Source of the DNA: Thermosipho atlanticus DSM 15807
GTDB taxonomy: Bacteria > Thermotogota > Thermotogae > Thermotogales > Fervidobacteriaceae
DNA length: 64,000 nucleotides
Direction of reading: 5' to 3'
Assembly (NCBI RefSeq): GCF_900129985.1
Contig: NZ_FQXN01000002.1
Coordinates: 278,298-342,297 of the forward strand
Below are positions 55,509 through 64,000 of the stretch, in pieces. The first letter of the stretch is position 1. The number at the start of each line of letters is the position of its first letter. The translations under genes were made by a program, and so were the position numbers. The notes under the pieces were generated by a model that saw only the letters and a list, made by a program, of their open reading frames with translations, did no database searches and was not told the DNA's origin.

Positions 55509-56821
55509 AGATAGATTTTGATGTTGTCGTGATAGGAGCAGGTCCTGCTGGCCTTTCTGCTGCTTATGTTTTAGCTAAAAATGGTATAAAAGTTGCAGTT
55601 GTAGAAAAGGGAGAATATCCAGGTTCTAAAAATGTAATGGGAGGTGTTTTGTACGTTAATCCTTTAAAAGAAATGATTCCTGACGTGGTAGAAAAATTAA
55701 AGAAATCGAATGCAGTTGAAAGGAATGTTATAGAGCAAAACATGTGGATTTTGGGCGATACCGGTGTAGTAAAAGTCGGTCATAGAAATGTAAAATGGAA
55801 AGAAGAACCCAATGCGTTTACTGTTTTGAGGGCAAATTTCGATAGATGGTTTGCAGAAGAGGCTAAATCAGTAGGTGCGTTAATAATTCCAAAAACAAAA
55901 GTGGATGATTTTATAAGGAATGAAAAAGATGAGATTATTGGTGTTAAAACTTCAAGACCGAAAGGGGATATTTATTGTAAAGCTGTTATTATAGCAGAAG
56001 GAGTAAATCCAATATTAACTTTGAAGGCAGGTTTAAGAAAAGAAGATTTGAAACCAAATATGGCTGCTATTGCGGTAAAGGAATTAATAAATGTACCCGA
56101 AGATGTCGTGAATAAAATGTTTGGTGTAGATAGTGATCAGGGTAGTACTATTGAGATTCTGGGAAGTTGGTCAGAGGGAATGTTTGGTATGGCATTTTTG
56201 TATTCAAACAAATCTTCAATTTCAATTGGCGCTGGAGTACTAATTGAAGATATTATTAAAAGTAAAATCAAGCCTTATCAATTTCTTGAGAATTTGAAAA
56301 ACCACCCAGTTATATCGGATATATTAGGTGAGTTTAAAAATAATACGATGGAATATATGGCACATTTGATTCCTGAAGGTGGATATTATGCCATGCCAAA
56401 AATCTATGGTAATAGAGTTCTTGTTTGTGGAGATTCTGCAATGCTTGTGAATTCAATACACAGGGAAGGTTCAAATCATGCTATTACGTCTGGTCGATTA
56501 GCAGCCGAAACATTAATTGAAGCATTTGAAAAAGGCGATTTATCTGAGACAACTTTAAAAAGTTATTATGAAAAATTAAATGATTCATTTATATTAAAAG
56601 ATTTGAAAAAATACAAAGATTTAATGCCAATTATGGAAAAAAACAGACACTTTATTAACCTTTATCCAAAACTTGTAAATAAGGTAGCTACAAGATTTTT
56701 ACAAGTTGATGGGACTCCAAAGAAAAAAATTGAAAAAGAAATTGTTCAAATGATTTTAAAAGAAAGAGGGATTTGCGGAATAACGTTTGATATTTTAAGA
56801 TTGTTGAGAGCTGTGAGGTGA
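55505..56821 (+). CDS. fixC: FixC/ETF:quinone oxidoreductase-like flavoprotein
   Basis: 438 residues. FAD Rossmann motif VVIGAGPAGLSAAYVLAKNG (8-27), VVEKGEYPGSKNVMGGVLY, then GDSAMLVNSIHREGSNHAITSG near 315 (second FAD contact). A hydrophobic, membrane-facing region lies near 215-250, IAVKEL followed by GMFGMAFLYSN. FixC accepts electrons from EtfAB and, with FixX, reduces quinone at the membrane. Followed six bases later by fixX. Confidence 0.93.
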   Translation: MKIDFDVVVIGAGPAGLSAAYVLAKNGIKVAVVEKGEYPGSKNVMGGVLYVNPLKEMIPDVVEKLKKSNAVERNVIEQNMWILGDTGVVKVGHRNVKWKEEPNAFTVLRANFDRWFAEEAKSVGALIIPKTKVDDFIRNEKDEIIGVKTSRPKGDIYCKAVIIAEGVNPILTLKAGLRKEDLKPNMAAIAVKELINVPEDVVNKMFGVDSDQGSTIEILGSWSEGMFGMAFLYSNKSSISIGAGVLIEDIIKSKIKPYQFLENLKNHPVISDILGEFKNNTMEYMAHLIPEGGYYAMPKIYGNRVLVCGDSAMLVNSIHREGSNHAITSGRLAAETLIEAFEKGDLSETTLKSYYEKLNDSFILKDLKKYKDLMPIMEKNRHFINLYPKLVNKVATRFLQVDGTPKKKIEKEIVQMILKERGICGITFDILRLLRAVR

Positions 56822-56827
56822 TGGAAA

Positions 56828-57109
56828 ATGCCCAGGATTGAAGATAAATTATTTTTAAATAGGTATAGAACGGATGAAAAAAATGCTCATTTAAAAATAA
56901 AAGATCCAAAAATTTGTGCAGAAAAATGTATAGATAAACCATGCACTTATTTTTGCCCAGCAGATGTATATGAATGGGATGGAGAAAAAATTGATGTAAA
57001 ATTCGAAGGATGTTTAGAATGCGGAACTTGTAGAATAGGATGTCCATTTAATAATATAGAGTGGAAGTATCCAAAGGGTAACTATGGTATTTTATACAAA
57101 TTTGGATGA
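56828..57109 (+). CDS. fixX: FixX ferredoxin-like protein
   Basis: 93 residues. HLKIKDPKICAEKC then CTYFCPADVYEW, and FEGCLECGTCRIGCPFNNI: cysteine groups for the [4Fe-4S] clusters of the FixX/ETF-QO C-terminal module. Its final WKYPKGNYGILYKFG is the family ending. It carries electrons to the quinone site. FixX completes the FixABCX set. Confidence 0.93.
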   Translation: MPRIEDKLFLNRYRTDEKNAHLKIKDPKICAEKCIDKPCTYFCPADVYEWDGEKIDVKFEGCLECGTCRIGCPFNNIEWKYPKGNYGILYKFG

Positions 57110-57118
57110 GGTGATAGT

Positions 57119-57460
57119 ATGTTTGTTAAAATTGATAGACACAAAATTCCATGTGTAGAAACTGAAGGAACTATTTTATGTGACATTTGCGGTGAGAGTT
57201 ATAAAATTGATAGTAAACAAAAATTACATTCAATAATTGTTACAACATGTCCTAATTGTGGCCATCAGAATATAAATGTGATTACAAATAGTATTAAATT
57301 TATTGACGAAACTATTGAAAAAATTAAAAAACTGGAATCACAGTTAAAAAAACTAAAAAGATCATTAGAAATTGAAATGCAAGAAAATAGTTATGTTGAT
57401 AATTACCCGGAGGTGTATGCTGTTGACAAAAATAAACAGCCAAATCCAAAGTTACTCTGA
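57119..57460 (+). CDS. Small zinc-ribbon and coiled-coil protein, unknown function
   Basis: 113 residues, GAGGTGATAG before the ATG. Two Cys pairs, CDICGE (near 21) and CPNCGH (near 42), form a probable zinc ribbon. Residues 64-88 (TIEKIKKLESQLKKLKRSLE) are a likely coiled coil, and the tail is polar. Function is not recognised. It sits between fixX and the polyprenyl synthase, with its 3' end overlapping the next gene, so it may help assemble or regulate the membrane electron-transfer module. Confidence that it is a real gene is good because of spacing and ribosome site. Confidence 0.7.
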   Translation: MFVKIDRHKIPCVETEGTILCDICGESYKIDSKQKLHSIIVTTCPNCGHQNINVITNSIKFIDETIEKIKKLESQLKKLKRSLEIEMQENSYVDNYPEVYAVDKNKQPNPKLL

Positions 57461-58337
57461 AAAGTTAGAAAGAGATTTGAGTCGTGTCCGGCAAGAAATT
57501 AGAAATATATTGAAAGAAGCGTTACCGGAAAGTGTTTTTAAATCATTACCTCTTTCCGGTAAGATGCTTAGAGTAAAATTAGCAATTATGATCTTTAGAA
57601 AATTTTTCGAAGAGTTGAAAGAAGAACATGTAAAAAGTTTAGTAGCCTTAGAGCTTGTTCATTTGGCATCGTTGTTACACGATGACGTAATTGATCACTC
57701 TACACTAAGAAGGGGAAAAGATACTATAAATGTATTGTTTGGAGAAACTGCAGCAGTAGCTATTGGTGATATAGTACTAGTTTTGGCCTTTGAACTTGTA
57801 GAAGAAATAGGACTTGAAAAATTAAGAAAAGCTTTCTTGAAAGTTATTAAAATGATGTCAATTGGAGAAATGTTAGAGCAGTTTAATAAAGGAAAACCAA
57901 TTTCTAAAGAAACTTATTTTGAAATTATAAATGGGAAAAGTGGTAGTTTATTTGGGTTATCAACTTTTATACCTTCTATTTTTAAAGGAGATCACGGGGA
58001 AGAGTTTTATGAAATGGGTAAAAGGTTAGGGCAGTATTACCAAATAGCAGATGATGTTTTGGATTTTGAGGATCCAAAAAAAGTTGGAAAATCTACTATG
58101 CTTGATATAAAAAATGGGATAATTTCTTATCCTGTTATTTTAGCCTTTGAAAAAGAACCGTCATTAATTGAGGCCTATGAGAAAAATGAATGGAAAGTAG
58201 TGTATAACTTTATATTAAAAAATAAAATTTTGGAACAGGCTAGACATGAATTAAAATTAATGATTTTTGACTTTGTAAAAACGTATCCTTGGTTAAAAGA
58301 GTATGTTATGAGTGTTTTTAGACAGTATTTTAAATAA
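57417..58337 (+). CDS. Polyprenyl diphosphate synthase (trans-prenyltransferase)
   Basis: 306 residues from the ATG at 57417; the TTG at 57423 is better spaced (nine bases) from GGAGG and could be the true start. It overlaps the previous gene. Trans-isoprenyl synthase motifs: LPLSGKMLRVKLAIM (K-x-x-R), first aspartate-rich LLHDDVIDHSTLRRG, second YQIADDVLDFEDPKKVGKS. The bulky residues before the first DDxxD do not settle chain length. It elongates farnesyl or geranylgeranyl diphosphate, in context to make the side chain used by MenA-like prenyltransferase. Confidence 0.88.
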   Translation: MLLTKINSQIQSYSEKLERDLSRVRQEIRNILKEALPESVFKSLPLSGKMLRVKLAIMIFRKFFEELKEEHVKSLVALELVHLASLLHDDVIDHSTLRRGKDTINVLFGETAAVAIGDIVLVLAFELVEEIGLEKLRKAFLKVIKMMSIGEMLEQFNKGKPISKETYFEIINGKSGSLFGLSTFIPSIFKGDHGEEFYEMGKRLGQYYQIADDVLDFEDPKKVGKSTMLDIKNGIISYPVILAFEKEPSLIEAYEKNEWKVVYNFILKNKILEQARHELKLMIFDFVKTYPWLKEYVMSVFRQYFK

Positions 58338-58366
58338 AACCATATTCTAACAAGGAGGGTGAGAGT

Positions 58367-58951
58367 ATGTTTGTAGATTATTTAACACTTTTTATGGGAG
58401 ATATTGTTGCTGGTTTTGCTTTGTTGTTATTCTTTGTATGGTCTGGTATGGAAATTGAAAAAAGCAAATCATTCGCTCCAGCATTTGGTGCTGTTGGTCT
58501 TATCGGTGTAATTTCTGGTTTGCATATGGTTTTAACTTGGCCACTTCCAGGAGTACATAACATTGTATTTGGTGAAGCGTTTGTATTATATGGTTTTGTA
58601 TTTTTAGCCGCGGCATATGCACTTGCAAAAGGTTGGGATTTAATGCCGGTTACAATTTTTGCACTTACTGCGGGAGCATATGCTGTAATTTTATCTGGAG
58701 TTATTCTAGGATATGGCATTACAAGAAATCCAACAGAAACATTTCTAGCATATTTAGGAGCCGGATTAACAGGTATTCTCAGCCCCATTGTGTGGAAATT
58801 TAGAAACAATAAAGTTGTAAAAACATTGGCAATTATATTACTAATATTAACACTCTTAGCTTGGTTTATTACAATGTATGGTTCATTGACTGGGCATACT
58901 AATCCTGAAGGAAGTTTCGGGAAATGGCTTCCACCTTCTATGAAAAAATAG
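58367..58951 (+). CDS. DUF981 family membrane protein
   Basis: 194 residues, about six membrane helices. GLHMVLTWPLPGVHNIVFGE near 50-69 holds two histidines and a glutamate at a membrane edge; SLTGHTNPEGSFGKW ends the protein with another histidine. This pattern matches my memory of DUF981, seen in archaea and some anaerobes; function unknown. AAGGAGGGTGAGAG is a strong ribosome site, and the gene follows the Fix/Etf-prenyl operon by 30 bases with no terminator between. The polar residues inside the membrane could bind a quinone, haem or metal, which is speculative. Confidence 0.7.
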   Translation: MFVDYLTLFMGDIVAGFALLLFFVWSGMEIEKSKSFAPAFGAVGLIGVISGLHMVLTWPLPGVHNIVFGEAFVLYGFVFLAAAYALAKGWDLMPVTIFALTAGAYAVILSGVILGYGITRNPTETFLAYLGAGLTGILSPIVWKFRNNKVVKTLAIILLILTLLAWFITMYGSLTGHTNPEGSFGKWLPPSMKK

Positions 58952-58986
58952 TCTTTAATATTTTCAAAACAAGCTAGTGTTTTTTC

Positions 58987-59017
58987 AAAAGCAGGGAGAG
59001 TTATCTCCCTGCTTTTT
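58987..59017 (+). terminator. Terminator of the menA-fix-DUF981 run
   Basis: 13-bp stem AAAAGCAGGGAGA (58987-58999) with TCTCCCTGCTTTT (59004-59016), loop GTTA, then TTG with a T run in the right arm. Confidence 0.88.
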
Positions 59018-59083
59018 TGTAACAAATCTCTTTGTTAAATGAAAATATTTTAATTTTTCAGACAAATTTAGATAAAGTAGTTG

Positions 59084-59092
59084 TGATATAAT
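59084..59092 (+). promoter_or_regulatory. Extended -10 promoter of gltX-cysS-proS
   Basis: TGATATAAT: TATAAT at 59087-59092 with TG upstream. No good -35 is seen. A GGAGGTG site follows before gltX. Confidence 0.6.
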
Positions 59093-59120
59093 TAAAGAAA
59101 GCTAATTAGGAGGTGTCTGA

Positions 59121-60545
59121 ATGACTGTTAGGTTAAGATTTGCACCTAGTCCCACTGGATTTTTACATGTTGGGGGTGCAAGAACTGCTTTGTTTAATTT
59201 TCTATATGCAAAGAAGATGAAAGGAGCTTTTATTTTAAGAATAGAAGATACTGACATTGAAAGATCGGAAAAAGAGTTTGAAATAGGACTAATAAATGCT
59301 TTAAAATGGCTTGGTCTTGAATGGGATGAAGGTCCGGATATTGGAGGAGAATATGGTCCATATAGACAAAGTGAAAGGCTTGAAATATATCATAAATATG
59401 CTCGAAAACTAGTTGAGGAAGGAAAAGCATATGAAGTATATGCATATCCTGAGGAAATAGAAAAATTACGTGAAAAACTTTTATCCGAAGGTAAACCTCC
59501 TCATTATACAAAGGAAATGTTAAAAGAGTTTACTACACCAGAAAGGATAAGAGAATATAAAGAAAAAGGTTTAAGTCCTGCTATTTATTTTTCAATGCCA
59601 AGAAAAGAGTATGTTATTGACGATATTGTTAAAGGACAGGTAGTATTTAAAGAGGGAACAATAGGAGATTTTGCAATTTTAAGAAGTAATGGTGTGCCTA
59701 TATATAATTTTGCTTGTGTAGTTGATGATTTTCTGATGAAAATTACTCATGTAATTAGAGGTGATGATCATTTGTCAAATACAATAAAGCAAATTGCGCT
59801 GTATGAAGCATTTGGGTGGGAACCCCCTAAATTTGGACATGTTTCAATGATTTTAGGTCCAGATGCGAAGAAGTTAAGTAAAAGACATGGTGCTACGTCG
59901 GTTGAAGAATTTAGAGAAAGAGGATATTTACCACAAGCTGTTGTAAATTTTTTAGCACTGCTAGGATGGTCCCATCCCGAAGGAAAAGAGATTATGTCCC
60001 TGGAAGAAATGATAGAGGCATTTTCATTAGATAGGTTGGGGAAAAATCCTGCTATTTTTGATCCAAAAAAGTTAAAGTGGATGAACGCTGAACATTTTAG
60101 AATGTTGGATGAAGAAGAAATGCTGAAAGTTACGAAACCATATTTTCTTAAGTTTGTATCAGAGGATGAGTTTGAAAAAAATAAAGAGTGGTTTATTAGG
60201 TTATTAAAATCGATAAAGGATAGAGTAGAAGAATTAATAGATATCCCCCATTTAGTTGAATTTTTCTTCAAAGAGCCAGAGATCAAAGTTGAATTAGCGC
60301 AGGAATTGAAAGAAGTATATAGAAAGTTAATTAAAGAACTTCAAAGTATAGATAATTGGAACGAAAAGAACATTTATCAAGCATTTAAAAATGCTATGAA
60401 AGGTGTAAGGATAAAAGGTAAAGATTTTTATATGAAGCTAAGAATTGTTTTAACTGGGAAAGAAGAAGGTCCAGAGCTTATTGACATAGTATATTTACTG
60501 GGGAAAGAAAAAATCATTAGAAGGTTAGAAAAGCAATTGGGGTGA
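59121..60545 (+). CDS. gltX: Glutamyl-tRNA synthetase
   Basis: 474 residues. Class [21 protein letters not shown] is the N-terminal HIGH region (HVGG), and [17 protein letters not shown] the KMSKS counterpart (KLSKR). The anticodon-binding helical domain ends with [20 protein letters not shown]. Thermotogae often charge both Glu and Gln tRNAs through non-discriminating or paired GltX enzymes with GatCAB; which type this is cannot be read by eye. Followed four bases later by cysS. Confidence 0.94.
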   Translation: MTVRLRFAPSPTGFLHVGGARTALFNFLYAKKMKGAFILRIEDTDIERSEKEFEIGLINALKWLGLEWDEGPDIGGEYGPYRQSERLEIYHKYARKLVEEGKAYEVYAYPEEIEKLREKLLSEGKPPHYTKEMLKEFTTPERIREYKEKGLSPAIYFSMPRKEYVIDDIVKGQVVFKEGTIGDFAILRSNGVPIYNFACVVDDFLMKITHVIRGDDHLSNTIKQIALYEAFGWEPPKFGHVSMILGPDAKKLSKRHGATSVEEFRERGYLPQAVVNFLALLGWSHPEGKEIMSLEEMIEAFSLDRLGKNPAIFDPKKLKWMNAEHFRMLDEEEMLKVTKPYFLKFVSEDEFEKNKEWFIRLLKSIKDRVEELIDIPHLVEFFFKEPEIKVELAQELKEVYRKLIKELQSIDNWNEKNIYQAFKNAMKGVRIKGKDFYMKLRIVLTGKEEGPELIDIVYLLGKEKIIRRLEKQLG

Positions 60546-60549
60546 TAAA

Positions 60550-61962
60550 GTGTCGATTTATATAACTAACACAGAAACTGGTAAAAAGGAAAAATTAGAA
60601 ACTTTAGAACCTGGAATAGTGAAAATGTATGTATGTGGTCCTACAGTATATAATTATATACATGTTGGTAATGCAAGGCCGGCTGTAGTATTTGATGCTT
60701 TTAGAAGATTTTTAGAATATAGAGGTTATAAGGTTATAATGGTTCAAAACTTTACAGATATTGATGATAAGATAATAAATGAAGCAAATGAATGGGGAGT
60801 TGATTTTAAAGATGTAGCGGAGACTTTTATTGCAGAATATTGGAGAGATGTTCAAAGCCTTGGAATAAGGGCAGCAAATTTCCATCCTAGAACTACTGAT
60901 TACGTAGATGATATTGTTGAAGCAATTGAAAAATTGATTTCAAAGGGCTATGCATATGTTGCAAATAATGGGGACGTTTATTTTAGTGTAAGAAAGTATA
61001 AGGAGTATGGAAAACTTTCAGGGAAAAAGATAGAGGAACTTATTTCTGGTGCAAGAGTAGAAGTGAATTCATTGAAAAATGATCCTATTGACTTTGCTCT
61101 TTGGAAGGCTGTAAAGCCAGGAGAACCTAATTGGGAAAGTCCTTGGAGTTGTGGAAGACCTGGATGGCACATCGAATGTTCAGTTATGTCGCAGAAACTT
61201 TTGGGTGATACTTTCGATATACATGCTGGTGGAGAAGATTTAATATTCCCTCATCATGAGGATGAAAAGGCCCAAAGCGAAGCTTTGACCGGTAAGCCTT
61301 TTGCAAGATATTGGATGCATAACGGAATGATTATTACCCGTGGAGATAAAATGAGTAAATCTATAGGTAATGTTTTTCTAGTAAGAGAGGCAATAAAAAG
61401 ATACGGAAAAGATGCGTTGAAGTTGTTTTTATTGTCGAAACATTACAGGACTCCTATTGAATTTTCGGATGAAATTTTACTTGAAAACAAGAGAGCAGCT
61501 TTAAAAGTAATAAAAACTTTAAATCGTTTTGAAGAAAAGTACTCTTATCCTTTAGTACCTAAGAGAGATGAATATATGAAAGAAATTGAAGCGAAATTTA
61601 TCGAAGTACTTGAGGATGATTTCAATACTCCAAAAGCGATTGCATTAATTTTCGAGTTATCAAAAGAATTAAATAAATCAATGGATGAAGGCAAAGATGA
61701 CGAAGCTTTGAAAAGATATCATTTAATTACTAGGGTTTTTGGTAGTATTCTAGGAATATTTGAAAGTGGTACAAAAATTGAAGTTCAATCGGCCGAAGAA
61801 AAAGTAATTGATGAAATTTTAAAAGTACGTCAAGAGTTTAGGAAGGAGAAAAATTATTTGGCTGCAGATAAGATACGTGATGCACTGGCAAATGCAGGAA
61901 TAAAAGTATTGGATACTCCTGAAGGAACAAAGTGGGAGAAATTTTTGGAGGTGAATGAATGA
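60550..61962 (+). CDS. cysS: Cysteinyl-tRNA synthetase
   Basis: 470 residues, GTG start. [20 protein letters not shown] has the zinc cysteine and HIGH-like [35 protein letters not shown] (zinc) and [10 protein letters not shown] (KMSKS) are all intact. Overlaps proS by four bases, so three aminoacyl-tRNA synthetases form one operon. Confidence 0.95.
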   Translation: MSIYITNTETGKKEKLETLEPGIVKMYVCGPTVYNYIHVGNARPAVVFDAFRRFLEYRGYKVIMVQNFTDIDDKIINEANEWGVDFKDVAETFIAEYWRDVQSLGIRAANFHPRTTDYVDDIVEAIEKLISKGYAYVANNGDVYFSVRKYKEYGKLSGKKIEELISGARVEVNSLKNDPIDFALWKAVKPGEPNWESPWSCGRPGWHIECSVMSQKLLGDTFDIHAGGEDLIFPHHEDEKAQSEALTGKPFARYWMHNGMIITRGDKMSKSIGNVFLVREAIKRYGKDALKLFLLSKHYRTPIEFSDEILLENKRAALKVIKTLNRFEEKYSYPLVPKRDEYMKEIEAKFIEVLEDDFNTPKAIALIFELSKELNKSMDEGKDDEALKRYHLITRVFGSILGIFESGTKIEVQSAEEKVIDEILKVRQEFRKEKNYLAADKIRDALANAGIKVLDTPEGTKWEKFLEVNE

Positions 61963-63653
61963 GATTTTCACAGCTTTATGCACCTACTTTAAGAGAAGAA
62001 CCTGCCGATGCGGAAATTCCAAGTCAATCTTTATTACAAAGAGCAGGATTTATTAGAAAAGTTGCTGCAGGTATTTACACGTATTTACCCCTTGCTCGAA
62101 AAACTTTGTTGAAGATTGAGAATATAGTTAGAGAAGAAATGAATAAAATTGGTGCTCAAGAAATATTAATGCCAATAATCCAACCTGCTGAATTATGGGA
62201 AAAAAGTGGCAGATGGGATGATTATGGCCCAGAAATGATGAAATTAAAAGATAGACATGAAAGAGATTTTACTTTAGGGCCAACTCATGAAGAACTAGTG
62301 ACTGAATTAATAAAAAATGAGCTAACGTCCTATAAACAATTACCAATAAGTTTGTATCAAATTGCAAATAAATACAGGGATGAAATTAGGCCAAGATTTG
62401 GAGTTTTAAGAGCTAGAGAATTTATTATGAAAGATGCTTATAGTTTTCACGACTCATGGGAGTCTTTAGATGAAACATATTTAAAATTTAAAGAAGCGTA
62501 TTCCAAAATAATGGAAAGAGTGGGATTAAGATATACAGTTATTGAAGCTTCTTCTGGAGCAATTGGGGGAAGCGAGTCACATGAATTTGTAGCATTTGCA
62601 AATACAGGAGAAAGTAATATTCTTTATTGTGATTGCGGTTATGCTGGAAGTGATGAGAGGGTACCTTATAAAGGTGAATATAGAATATATGATGAAGAGG
62701 AGAAATCCTTAGAATTAGTTTTTACCCCAAATGTAAAAACAGTTGAACAAGTTGCTCAGTTTTTAAATGTTGAAGTAAGACGAATTGTTAAGTCGTTGAT
62801 CTTTAAAGGAAGAGAAGGGTTCGTAATGGCGTTGGTTCCAGGAGATAAGGAACTTAATTTTGAAAAATTGAAAGCATATTTAAATGATCAGTCATTACAA
62901 ATGGCGTTACCTGAAGAAATTTTAGAAAAATTTGGTGTTCCTATTGGTTTTTTGGGGCCAGTTGGTCTGGAAGATGTTCGTATCATTGCAGATCATGGAT
63001 TGAAATATATGAGAAATTTCATAGTTGGTGGAATGAAAAAAGATTATCATTATGTTAATGTGAATCATGGTAGAGACTTTAAGATTCAGGAATGGACAGA
63101 TTTAATAATTGTTGAACCAGGAGATCCCTGTCCGATTTGCGGTAAACCATTAAAGGGAGAGAAAGGAATTGAATTAGGACATATTTTTAAATTGGGTACA
63201 AAATACTCAGAAACTATGAATGTAAAATATATGGATAGTGAAGGAAAATTGAAACCATTTATAATGGGATGTTATGGATGGGGAGTGTCAAGAACTTTAG
63301 GTGCCGCTGTGGAACAACTACATGATGACAATGGAATAATTTGGCCCGTGTCAATTGCACCATTTGAAGTAGTGATAACTGTTGTAGGTAGGGGAAATGA
63401 GAGACAATTTAGTGAGAAGTTATATAAATATTTACTAGAACAAGGAGTAGACGTGTTAATTGATGATAGAGAAGTATCTCCTGGTGTGAAATTTAAGGAT
63501 GCCGATTTAATCGGTTTTCCATTAAGAGTAACCGTTGGAAGGGCGTTTAAGAATGGAAAAGTAGAAATTAAAAAAAGAACGGGTGAAATTAATCTCGTGG
63601 ATGCAAGTGAAGGTAAAATTTTTGAAATGATTGGAAATTTGTTAAAAAAATAA
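61959..63653 (+). CDS. proS: Prolyl-tRNA synthetase (bacterial type with editing domain)
   Basis: 564 residues, the length of the bacterial ProS with the INS editing insert. Class II motifs: [20 protein letters not shown], motif 2 [18 protein letters not shown], and motif 3 [17 protein letters not shown]. The editing domain spans about 225-400 with [11 protein letters not shown] and an INS ending near CPICGKPL. The anticodon domain ends near [16 protein letters not shown]. An IS3-family element begins about 12 bases after its stop. Confidence 0.95.
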   Translation: MRFSQLYAPTLREEPADAEIPSQSLLQRAGFIRKVAAGIYTYLPLARKTLLKIENIVREEMNKIGAQEILMPIIQPAELWEKSGRWDDYGPEMMKLKDRHERDFTLGPTHEELVTELIKNELTSYKQLPISLYQIANKYRDEIRPRFGVLRAREFIMKDAYSFHDSWESLDETYLKFKEAYSKIMERVGLRYTVIEASSGAIGGSESHEFVAFANTGESNILYCDCGYAGSDERVPYKGEYRIYDEEEKSLELVFTPNVKTVEQVAQFLNVEVRRIVKSLIFKGREGFVMALVPGDKELNFEKLKAYLNDQSLQMALPEEILEKFGVPIGFLGPVGLEDVRIIADHGLKYMRNFIVGGMKKDYHYVNVNHGRDFKIQEWTDLIIVEPGDPCPICGKPLKGEKGIELGHIFKLGTKYSETMNVKYMDSEGKLKPFIMGCYGWGVSRTLGAAVEQLHDDNGIIWPVSIAPFEVVITVVGRGNERQFSEKLYKYLLEQGVDVLIDDREVSPGVKFKDADLIGFPLRVTVGRAFKNGKVEIKKRTGEINLVDASEGKIFEMIGNLLKK

Positions 63654-63695
63654 GCCCCATTAAATGCACTGAACCCCAAAAAAGAAACAATAAAA

Positions 63696-63743
63696 AAAAG
63701 CACCCCCGAAGTGGTAAAATAAAACCAACGAGGGGGTGTTTTT
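63696..63743 (+). terminator. Long hairpin at the IS left end: terminator and ribosome-site cover
   Basis: Stem AAAAGCACCCCC (63696-63707) with GGGGGTGTTTTT (63732-63743; one G-T pair), nested TGGT/ACCA inside, followed by T residues. The right arm contains the GGGGGTG that serves the transposase start at 63746. Confidence 0.75.
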
Positions 63744-63745
63744 CT

Positions 63746-64000
63746 TTGGCAAAGAAAGGACAGAAATTTAAGAAGTATTCTTCTAAACTAAAAGAAGAAG
63801 TCATTAGACTTTACTTTGAAGAACAACTTCCAAAACGAACCATTGCATCTCTTTTAGGCATTGATCAAAACAGAGTTCGTTTGTGGATTAACAACTATCT
63901 TACTCATGGAACAGTTGAACTAAAAAGGGGTAGGCCAAAGAAGGAAACATTAGAAGAAGAAATGGAAAGGTTAAGAGCTGAGAATGCATATTTGAAGCTC
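63746..64000 (+). CDS. IS3-family transposase OrfA (partial, runs off window)
   Basis: 85 codons visible, TTG start seven bases after GGGGGTG. The N-terminus is a helix-turn-helix, KRTIASLLGIDQNRVRLWIN, of the IS3 OrfA (HTH_Tnp_1/Insertion element InsE-like) type. KRGRPKKETLEEEMERLRAE then begins a leucine zipper, LRAENAYLKL. OrfA normally makes the fusion OrfAB by a -1 frameshift; the frameshift site and OrfB are beyond the window. Base composition is close to its neighbours, so no strong sign of recent foreign origin. Confidence 0.87.
   Translation, partial: MAKKGQKFKKYSSKLKEEVIRLYFEEQLPKRTIASLLGIDQNRVRLWINNYLTHGTVELKRGRPKKETLEEEMERLRAENAYLKL

Larger units (their letters stand above)
63665..64000 (+). 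mobile_element. Left end of an IS3-family insertion sequence (cut by window end)
   Basis: Begins near the probable left terminal repeat TGCACTGAACCCCAAAAAAG (63665), a TG-ended sequence like IS3/IS150 ends, just after the proS stop. A long hairpin and the first transposase frame follow. The right end and target duplication lie outside the window, so the exact left border is an estimate. Confidence 0.7.

Noticed and set aside
58378..59025. 215-codon minus-strand frame across the DUF981 gene
   Set aside because: Shadow of the plus-strand gene; it crosses the terminator at 58987-59017 and lacks a ribosome site.

Overview
The window looks like a stretch of a Thermotogales chromosome, most likely Thermosipho or a close relative. 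The genus is an inference from several signs: very low G+C, strong GGAGG-type ribosome sites, frequent GTG and TTG starts, and Thermotoga-like gene sets (serine-glycerate enzymes, hrcA-grpE-dnaJ, the Fix/Etf quinone module, niaR with a 3H domain). Nearly every base is coding, in long tightly packed operons separated by clear rho-independent terminators. No CRISPR array, rRNA or prophage was seen. One IS3-family element enters at the right edge.

Layout. 1-950: tail of a 5'-nucleotidase and a GNAT acetyltransferase. 1000-1811 (minus): spoVS and five tRNAs (Arg-TCG, His, Arg-TCT, Gly, Pro) behind a perfect TTGACA-17-TATAAT promoter. 1873-9022 (minus): a six-gene nucleobase-catabolism operon, ygeY-ygeW-hyuA-ssnA, then a secreted DUF4139-like protein and a PreA-like Fe-S flavoprotein. 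9220-11408: tRNA-Ala and a serine:pyruvate aminotransferase/hydroxypyruvate reductase pair. 11714-19242 (plus): an amino-acid fermentation operon (aminotransferase, two butyrate kinases flanking phosphotransbutyrylase, a P-loop ATPase, four-subunit 2-oxoacid:ferredoxin oxidoreductase). 19369-21393: yicC-remA-gmk-rpoZ. 21475-28333: two M42 peptidases, radical SAM plus MFS pair, DHH phosphoesterase, SlyD-like FKBP, galM.

28462-30236: niaR and a niacin-type MFS transporter under a promoter carrying an operator-like repeat. 30365-45078: one long plus-strand run starting with CIRCE-controlled hrcA-grpE-dnaJ, then nadE, glycerate 2-kinase, a 2-hydroxyacid dehydrogenase, and an unfamiliar module (opine-type dehydrogenase, cobalamin-binding mutase-like protein, ATP-grasp ligase, YjbQ, PAS/AAA+/Fis activator with GAFLGA instead of GAFTGA, MBL hydrolase), ending with glgA and galT. 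45101-48733 (minus): miaB, YitT protein, nicotinamidase-like hydrolase, CDF transporter. 48854-51071: acyltransferase 3 and uraA with a PyrR-type RNA hairpin. 51264-58951: ferritin-like protein, nested antisense rrf2, then menA-like, CPBP protease, etfBA-fixCX, zinc-ribbon protein, polyprenyl synthase, DUF981 protein. 59121-63653: gltX-cysS-proS. 63665-64000: left end of an IS3-family element.

The genes together describe an anaerobic fermenter that recovers energy from amino acids and nucleobases. Transamination, ferredoxin-linked oxidation and acyl-phosphate kinases give ATP. Fix/Etf can shuttle electrons between NADH, ferredoxin and a quinone. Serine can be degraded through hydroxypyruvate and glycerate. 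The best candidate for an undescribed system is the cobalamin/opine dehydrogenase/ATP-grasp module at 36.2-42.6 kb; the reduced ygeW-type nucleobase operon is second.
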